From Sphingomonas sp. (GTDB lineage: Bacteria; Pseudomonadota; Alphaproteobacteria; Sphingomonadales; Sphingomonadaceae), in NCBI RefSeq assembly GCF_017304615.1, contig NZ_JAFKLZ010000004.1, forward strand, positions 62,001 through 126,000: a stretch of DNA of 64,000 bases, given 5' to 3'. Positions within the stretch are counted from its first letter, which is position 1. Every line of letters starts with the position of its first letter. Position numbers and translations under genes: made by a program. Below are positions 58,800 through 64,000 of this stretch, piece by piece. The notes under the pieces are model-generated. The model worked only from the letters and a program-made list of their open reading frames with translations. It was not told the origin of the DNA and made no database searches.

Positions 58800-59741
58800 A
58801 TGAAAATCGCCCTCGCCGGCGCCGGCGCCTTTGGGGAAAAGCATCTAGACGCGCTGAAGCTGATCGACGGCGTCGAGGTCGTCTCGGTCGTCGGCCGGCG
58901 GCTGGAGGCGACTCAGGCGGTCGCCGCCAAATACGGGATCGGGCACGCCTGCACCGATCTGGCCGAGGCGCTGGAACTGCCCGGTCTCGACGCGGTGATC
59001 CTGGCGACCCCCACCCAGATGCATGCCGACCAGTCGATCCAGTGCCTGGCGGCGGGCAAGCATGTGCAGGTCGAAATTCCGCTGTGCGACAACCTCGCCG
59101 ATGGCGAAGCCGTTCTGAAGAAGCAGCAGGAAACCGGGCTGGTCGCGATGGTCGGCCATACGCGCCGGTTCAACCCCTCCCACCAGTTCATCCACAATCA
59201 GATCGCGGCGGGCGAACTCGCGGTCCAGCAGATGGACGTCCAGACCTATTTCTTCCGCCGCAAGAACATGAACGCCAAAGGTGAGCCGCGGTCGTGGACC
59301 GACCATTTGCTATGGCATCACGCCGCGCACACCGTCGATCTGTTCGCCTATCAGGCCGGCCCGATCGTCGCCGTCAATGCGCTGGAAGGCCCGATCCATC
59401 CCGAGCTCGGCATCGCGATGGACATGTCGATCCAGCTCAAGAGCGAAAGCGGCGCGATCTGTACGCTGTCGCTCAGCTTCAACAATGACGGGCCGCTCGG
59501 CACGTTTTTCCGCTACATCTGCGACAACGGCACCTGGATCGCGCGCTATGACGATCTCGTGACCGGCCGGGAAGAACCGGTCGATCTGGCCGGCGTCGCC
59601 GTTTCCACCAACGGCATCGAATTGCAGGACCGCGAATTCGTCGCCGCAATCCGCGAGGGGCGCGAGCCCAACGCCAGCGTGGCGCAAGTGTTGCCCTGCT
59701 ACCGCGTGCTCGACCAGCTGGAGAGGCAGTTGAAGCGATGA
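58800..59741 (+). CDS. ligC: 4-carboxy-2-hydroxymuconate-6-semialdehyde dehydrogenase
   Basis: A 313-residue GFO/IDH/MocA-family enzyme (315 in SYK-6). N-terminal Rossmann LAGAGAFGEKHLDALKLI, the HVQVEIPLCDN segment (in place of EKP) and HHAAHTVDLFAYQ with catalytic His are seen. It oxidises CHMS hemiacetal with NADP to 2-pyrone-4,6-dicarboxylate. Start ATG 58800 is preceded by AGGAAGG. Spacing of 50 bp from ligB suggests the same transcript. Confidence 0.95.
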   Translation: MKIALAGAGAFGEKHLDALKLIDGVEVVSVVGRRLEATQAVAAKYGIGHACTDLAEALELPGLDAVILATPTQMHADQSIQCLAAGKHVQVEIPLCDNLADGEAVLKKQQETGLVAMVGHTRRFNPSHQFIHNQIAAGELAVQQMDVQTYFFRRKNMNAKGEPRSWTDHLLWHHAAHTVDLFAYQAGPIVAVNALEGPIHPELGIAMDMSIQLKSESGAICTLSLSFNNDGPLGTFFRYICDNGTWIARYDDLVTGREEPVDLAGVAVSTNGIELQDREFVAAIREGREPNASVAQVLPCYRVLDQLERQLKR

Positions 59742-59802
59742 CCCGTGCGCGGGGCCAATCGCGATTTCGTATCCCGGCTTCGCGGCACGCTCAGGTAACG
59801 TC

Positions 59803-60969
59803 GTGAAGACTCAGGTCGCGATCATCGGCGGCGGTCCCGCCGGTCTGCTGCTCGGCCATCTGCTGCGCGCCGACGGGATCGATTGCGTCCTGATCGAGCG
59901 CCAGAGCCGCGAGCACGTGGTCGGCAGAATTCGCGCGGGCGTGCTCGAAACCTGCACCACCGACCTGATGACGCGGCTCGGGCTCGACCGGCGGATGAAC
60001 GCGGACGGGATGATAGAGGGCGGGTTCAACCTGGCGTTCGGCGAGCGCATGACTCGGATCGACATCGCGGCGCTCACGGGCCGCCACGTCACCGTTTACG
60101 GCCAGACCGAGCTGACGCGCGACTTGATGGACGCCGCCGCCGATCGCGGGCTGACCACCATCTACCGGGCCAGCGACGTCGCGCTGCACGGCGTGACCGG
60201 CGACCGCCCCTTCGTGACGTTTTCGGTGAACGACGAACCGCTCCGCCTCGACGCCGACTTCATCGTCGGCTGCGACGGCTTTCACGGCCCCTCGCGTTCG
60301 GCCATTCCCGGCGATGGTCATGCGTTCGAACGAGTCTATCCGTTCGGCTGGCTCGGCATCATGGCCGACGTGCCCCCCTGCCACCCGGAGCTGATCTACT
60401 CCAACGGCCCGCGCGGCTTCGCGCTCGCATCGATGCGCTCGCCGACGCGCAGCCGCTATTACATCCAGGTGCCGCTGAGCGAGAGGATCGAGGATTGGCC
60501 GGAAGAGCGGCTGTGGGACGAACTCGCGTTGCGGTTCGATCCCATTTCCCAGCACGGCATCACGCGCGGCCCGGCGCTCGAAATGTCGATCGCGCCGTTG
60601 CGCTCCTTCGTCTTCGAAAAGATGCGTCATGGCCGGCTTTTCCTCGCGGGCGACGCCGCGCACATCGTCCCGCCGACGGGCGCGAAGGGGCTGAACCTCG
60701 CCGCGTCGGACGTCATCTATCTCGCCGAGGGGCTGATCGACCGGTATCGGCGGGACGATGAGGCCATGCTGGCCGCCTATGAGGCACGGGCGCTCGCGCG
60801 GATCTGGAAGGCCGAGCGGTTCAGTTGGTCGCTCACCCGGCTGATGCACCGCTTCCCGGAGGAAGGCGCGTTCGAACATCGGATGCAGGCCGCCGAGCTC
60901 GACTATGTCGCGTCCTCGATCGCGATGCAGACGGCGATCGCCGAGAATTACGTGGGCTTGCCGTTGTAG
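59803..60969 (+). CDS. pobA: 4-hydroxybenzoate 3-monooxygenase
   Basis: A 388-residue class A flavoprotein (394 in Pseudomonas). FAD motif VAIIGGGPAGLLLGHLL; IERQSREHVVGRIRAGVLE; the DG motif VGCDGFHGPSR; GDAAHIVPPTGAKGLNLAASD. It hydroxylates 4-hydroxybenzoate to protocatechuate with NADPH. The start is GTG 59803. It lies 61 bp after ligC on the same strand, tying 4-hydroxybenzoate (from p-coumarate) directly to the 4,5-cleavage pathway. Its 3' end faces the convergent monooxygenase gene with a 12-bp gap. Confidence 0.96.
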   Translation: MKTQVAIIGGGPAGLLLGHLLRADGIDCVLIERQSREHVVGRIRAGVLETCTTDLMTRLGLDRRMNADGMIEGGFNLAFGERMTRIDIAALTGRHVTVYGQTELTRDLMDAAADRGLTTIYRASDVALHGVTGDRPFVTFSVNDEPLRLDADFIVGCDGFHGPSRSAIPGDGHAFERVYPFGWLGIMADVPPCHPELIYSNGPRGFALASMRSPTRSRYYIQVPLSERIEDWPEERLWDELALRFDPISQHGITRGPALEMSIAPLRSFVFEKMRHGRLFLAGDAAHIVPPTGAKGLNLAASDVIYLAEGLIDRYRRDDEAMLAAYEARALARIWKAERFSWSLTRLMHRFPEEGAFEHRMQAAELDYVASSIAMQTAIAENYVGLPL

Positions 60970-60981
60970 CGTCGCGGCGCG

Positions 60982-62601
60982 CTATCGGCTCAATCGGCCG
61001 GTCGAGCGCTCCAAAGCGTCCGCCGCCGCATGCTCTACGCCGCTACCGGTCCAGGCGACGAACTGGTCAGGCCGGACCAGGATCAGGGTCGCGCCATAAG
61101 CGTCGCGCAAGCCTGGATTCCCGTCCTCGACCACGTCGAGCGGGACGCCCAACGCCGCAGCCGCTTCCTTGAAAGAACTCACGACACCCGCGTCCGCACC
61201 GAACGCCAGCAAAGTGAAGCCCGTCCCCAGCGCATCGTGGACATTCATCCCCGAGGACAAGATCTGCGGCGCGAGATGACGCCCCGCCTCCGCCGCATAG
61301 CTGTGCGATCCCAGCGCGGTGCATCCCGACGCCGGATCGCCAAACACAATGGGCGATCCGCGATAATTGGGTTCGAAACGGATAACTTCACCCGATGCCC
61401 CGGCGCGCCGTTCCCCCCATGCATCGGCGAACGCTTCGGCGTCGCGTTCGGGATCATAGCTTTCCAGAAACGCGCGGTCGGTTTCGATCGACTTCGCGAT
61501 GAAATCGGATGCGGTCGACGCGAACACGCCGTGCCGCTCGGCATGGTAACTCGCCAGCAAGGCGTCCCCGCCCCAGCCCTGCACCGTCGCCGCCAGCTTC
61601 CAGCCAAGGTTCCGGGCATCCTCGAACCCCGTGTTGATCCCGTACCCCCCATAGGGCGGGTGGCTGTGCGCGGCATCGCCCGCCACGAAGATTCGTCCTT
61701 TCCCGTACGCGTCGGCGATCGCGAAACGCAGATCCCAGAAGCCGACATGATCGATTGCGACGTCGAACGCCGCGCCCACCGCCTCGTGCAGCAACGAGAC
61801 GAAATCGAACCCCGGCTCCCGCGCCTCGGGCGGCACCGGCGCGTGGAAGAACCAGTCGTCGTCCAGGCTTACGCGACCGAAGAATAGCCAATATCCCTTC
61901 TGCGACGGGTGAAGCACGTTGTAATAGGATTTACCGGGAAACCGCTCGAGCAGACGGCTCAATTCCTTGGAACGGAATACCAACAGCACCATCAGCCGGT
62001 CATGGTCGGACAGCGACTGGCTGATCCCCGCCTGCTCGCGCGCGATCGAGCGGCTGCCATCACAGCCGACCAGATACCGGCCCGTCAGCCGTTCGCGCTC
62101 GCCGGTGCGCGAGACGATCGAGAGTTCGGCGTGGTCGTCATTCTGCAAGGCCCCATCAACGGTCCAGCCATAGCGCACGTCGACGCAATCCAGTTCGGCG
62201 GCTCGCGCTCGCAAGACCGTTTCGGTCGCGTATTGCGGCAATCGTTCGTTGTCGGCGGCGTAATAGGACCGGACGACATCGCGTTGCAGCCAATCGTAAT
62301 GATGCCCGCTCAACAGCGTGCCGTAGGCCGTCAGCCCGCCGATCCCATATTCGACCGGGATGGTGCGGGCGGCGCGCAGCGCATCCTCGCAATGCCAGCT
62401 GCGAAAATGCTCCATCGTCCGCTGGGTCAGGTTCTGGCCCTTCGGGATCGGCTGCGGCGTCGAATGCCGCTCGACGACGATCGTCCGTACGCCGCGCTGG
62501 CCGAGTTCGATCGCCAGCCCCATACCGACCGGCCCGCCGCCCGAGATCAGCACGTCGGCATCGACCCGCGACGTGGCGCCGGCAGCTTCGTTCGCCATCA
62601 T
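60982..62601 (-). CDS. FAD-dependent aromatic hydroxylase (class A, PheA/MhpA-like)
   Basis: A 539-residue flavoprotein monooxygenase. N-terminal VDADVLISGGGPVGMGLAIE, DG motif LVGCDGSRS, GD motif FVAGDAAHSHPPYGGYGINT and a C-terminal thioredoxin-like domain of the phenol-hydroxylase type. The substrate is unknown; MhpA, TfdB and resorcinol hydroxylases are relatives. The start at 62601 has AAAGG upstream. It follows the NicX-like gene by 33 bp on the same strand and probably forms an operon with it and the MFS gene. Confidence 0.88.
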   Translation of the reverse strand: MMANEAAGATSRVDADVLISGGGPVGMGLAIELGQRGVRTIVVERHSTPQPIPKGQNLTQRTMEHFRSWHCEDALRAARTIPVEYGIGGLTAYGTLLSGHHYDWLQRDVVRSYYAADNERLPQYATETVLRARAAELDCVDVRYGWTVDGALQNDDHAELSIVSRTGERERLTGRYLVGCDGSRSIAREQAGISQSLSDHDRLMVLLVFRSKELSRLLERFPGKSYYNVLHPSQKGYWLFFGRVSLDDDWFFHAPVPPEAREPGFDFVSLLHEAVGAAFDVAIDHVGFWDLRFAIADAYGKGRIFVAGDAAHSHPPYGGYGINTGFEDARNLGWKLAATVQGWGGDALLASYHAERHGVFASTASDFIAKSIETDRAFLESYDPERDAEAFADAWGERRAGASGEVIRFEPNYRGSPIVFGDPASGCTALGSHSYAAEAGRHLAPQILSSGMNVHDALGTGFTLLAFGADAGVVSSFKEAAAALGVPLDVVEDGNPGLRDAYGATLILVRPDQFVAWTGSGVEHAAADALERSTGRLSR

Positions 62602-62634
62602 GTACCTTTCAGTTGCAGCGCAACGGACGAGCGA

Positions 62635-63648
62635 TCAGGAGTCGCGCGTATTCCACTCATCGACCAGGATGTCGCCGCCGCGCGTCAGGACTTGTCCGTC
62701 GACGGTGACTTCGGGCTTGTCGATCACGCCTTCGAGCCGGACGTTAGCGTGGCATGTGCCCCCCAGCGCGATCGTGTCGCCGACGCCGATATGAACGGCG
62801 CCGTATTTCTTCTTGTCGGTGCGCATCAGGCCCGTCGGGGTCACGCGCGGGTTAAGGCCGATCGCGATCTCTGCCGGGCAGTTGTAATTGTTGGGGTTGG
62901 GCCGCCGTTCGAGCAAGTCGCGCCAGATCGCTGCGCCGCGCCCGCCCTCGACATTCGTCACGCCCCCCCTTTCCACTGTCAGGATCAACGGCTCCTCCAG
63001 CCGGCCGGTGCTGTGCGCGGTAAGGTCGAACACGATCCTCCCCTCGCCGGTCCCCTCTTCCGGGCAGACATGCGTTTCGCCGTCGGGAAAGGCGCAGCCC
63101 GTGCCGCCCTTGCCCATCGGATGCGGAATACCCGCGATCGACCGGCCTATCCGCCCGCGGATCCCGGCGGTCAGATCAGTGCCGTTGGGGCATCGCACGC
63201 GCACGGTTTCTCCCGCGGTAAAGACATCCGCGAGCTTCTTGCCCAGCCGGTACAGGGCCGGGTAATCGGCGGTCCCCGGACCGCCCGGCGCGAGCATGTC
63301 CGGCGTTAGCTCCTCCATCAACACCACGCGCTTCATATGATCGCGCATGCGATGCGAGAAATCGGAGTGCGCCATCGCAGTGCTGGTGAGATAGAGGCAC
63401 AGATCGGTTTCGGGGTCGATTCCCGCCGCGATCAGCGGCTGCGGCGGGTTCCTGGTGTGTCCCTCGCGCTTGTTCATGATCGTGACGAGCGGTTCCGCGC
63501 CCAGTTCGGTCGCCGCCGCCTGCGCCGCTTGCCACAGGCTCGGGTCCATGCCGGTATCCGTCAGGATCATCACCCGTTCGCCGGGCTGGACGTTGTTGAG
63601 TTCCAGCGGGGTCCGCAAGACCTTGGTCAGATAGGCAAGATCAGTCAT
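62635..63648 (-). CDS. M29 aminopeptidase/NicX-like protein, possible ring-cleaving dioxygenase
   Basis: A 337-residue protein resembling the leucyl aminopeptidase T (M29)/2,5-dihydroxypyridine 5,6-dioxygenase (NicX) superfamily. Visible blocks are the N-terminal VQPGERVMILTDTGMDPSLW, the central IPHPMGKGGTGCAFPDGETH and the C-terminal YGAVHIGVGDTIALGGTCHA. The C-terminal His-x-Asp pair expected in NicX (and M29) is not clear; CHANVRLEG lies there. Its location between a flavin hydroxylase and a transporter favours an aromatic ring or amide step over peptide hydrolysis (inference). It overlaps the MFS stop by ATGA. Confidence 0.65.
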   Translation of the reverse strand: MTDLAYLTKVLRTPLELNNVQPGERVMILTDTGMDPSLWQAAQAAATELGAEPLVTIMNKREGHTRNPPQPLIAAGIDPETDLCLYLTSTAMAHSDFSHRMRDHMKRVVLMEELTPDMLAPGGPGTADYPALYRLGKKLADVFTAGETVRVRCPNGTDLTAGIRGRIGRSIAGIPHPMGKGGTGCAFPDGETHVCPEEGTGEGRIVFDLTAHSTGRLEEPLILTVERGGVTNVEGGRGAAIWRDLLERRPNPNNYNCPAEIAIGLNPRVTPTGLMRTDKKKYGAVHIGVGDTIALGGTCHANVRLEGVIDKPEVTVDGQVLTRGGDILVDEWNTRDS

Positions 63649-64000
63649 TGGCGCCCCCCGTTCGGCATTGCGGATTCGGCTGCGCGGCGGCGGCGGTCGG
63701 CCCGGCCGAGCGGGATAGTGCACAACAGAGCAATCGTGGCGGGTACCACCATCATGCCGAGCGTGTGCGATACATCGAGCTTGAGGTCGATCAGCACGGC
63801 CGCGGTCAGCGTGCCGATCACGTTGCCCAACCGGCTCATCATGTTGCCCCAACCGACGCCGGTTGCCCGCACTGCCTTGGGATAGAGCGTCGCGTACAAC
63901 CCACGTTCCGCAGTGTGCGACCCGCTCGACAGCAAGCCGGCGATCAGCAGCATGCCCGTCCAGACCGGCACCGATGGCGGGACGACCAGGAACAGCGCCA
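63645..64000 (-). CDS. MFS transporter, C-terminal part (cut by window edge)
   Basis: The last 117 or so residues of a major facilitator permease, running off the window. Hydrophobic helices include WTGMLLIAGLLSSGSHTAE and LGMMVVPATIALLCTIPLG; the GLYATLYPKAVRATGVGWGN segment is the motif seen between TM10 and TM11 of AAHS and sugar-porter-like MFS proteins. It overlaps the NicX-like gene by 4 bp, so it probably imports the substrate of that module. Confidence 0.75.
   Translation of the reverse strand, partial: ALFLVVPPSVPVWTGMLLIAGLLSSGSHTAERGLYATLYPKAVRATGVGWGNMMSRLGNVIGTLTAAVLIDLKLDVSHTLGMMVVPATIALLCTIPLGRADRRRRAAESAMPNGGRQ

Overview
This 64-kb GC-rich window reads as a chromosomal segment of a sphingomonad (Alphaproteobacteria, Sphingomonadales). 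The clues are a full-length CtrA cell-cycle regulator behind a cluster of GANTC (CcrM) sites, a PhoK-type alkaline phosphatase, a split methionine synthase, and a protocatechuate 4,5-cleavage (lig) cluster of the type known from Sphingobium sp. SYK-6. No rRNA, tRNA, CRISPR array, insertion sequence or prophage is visible. Genes are tightly packed, with many ATGA or TGATG overlaps.

Left part (1-16 kb): a 3'-truncated hemF remnant, a GH130 glycosidase/phosphorylase-like protein, an RND efflux operon (adaptor, HAE1 pump, NodT-type outer membrane factor) behind two tandem palindromic sites, WrbA and pirin divergent from a LysR regulator, an AI-2E family permease, ctrA, an exported amidohydrolase with a 3-hydroxyisobutyrate-dehydrogenase-like enzyme, and threonine dehydratase.

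Middle part (16-45 kb): two small exported proteins; the N-degron leucyltransferase Bpt; a peptide-ligase-type operon (circularly permuted ATP-grasp, alpha-E, and a transglutaminase-like protein lacking the catalytic cysteine); a B3-type metallo-beta-lactamase-fold enzyme with DsbD; PhoK; a methionine operon (ArsR-methyltransferase fusion, metF, two-gene metH) behind a 22-bp perfect palindrome; LEA-like lipoproteins with a GGAAC-N17-GTT promoter candidate; an aldo/keto reductase, a PP2C phosphatase and a sulfatase; isocitrate lyase, a cold-shock protein and an ScfR/RamB-type regulator; 3-hydroxybutyrate dehydrogenase; and a YpfJ-type metalloprotease.

Right part (45-64 kb): an aromatic-acid catabolic island. 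An AAHS-type transporter, aldehyde (vanillin) dehydrogenase, feruloyl-CoA hydratase/lyase and an NDP-forming feruloyl-CoA synthetase face a MarR regulator and ligI-ligU-ligK. Divergent from ligK run ligR, a DUF1932 dehydrogenase gene, ligJ, ligA, ligB, ligC and pobA. Together these encode every predicted enzymatic step from p-coumarate to pyruvate plus oxaloacetate. Ferulate would also need an O-demethylase, which is not here. The window ends in a second, less defined module: a flavin monooxygenase, an M29/NicX-like protein and an MFS transporter.

The least explained items are the tandem-HTH LigR (two DNA-binding domains in one LysR protein), the DUF1932 dehydrogenase inside the lig operon, the Cys-less transglutaminase in the ATP-grasp/alpha-E operon, the palindrome-controlled methionine operon, and the terminal monooxygenase/NicX-like module.
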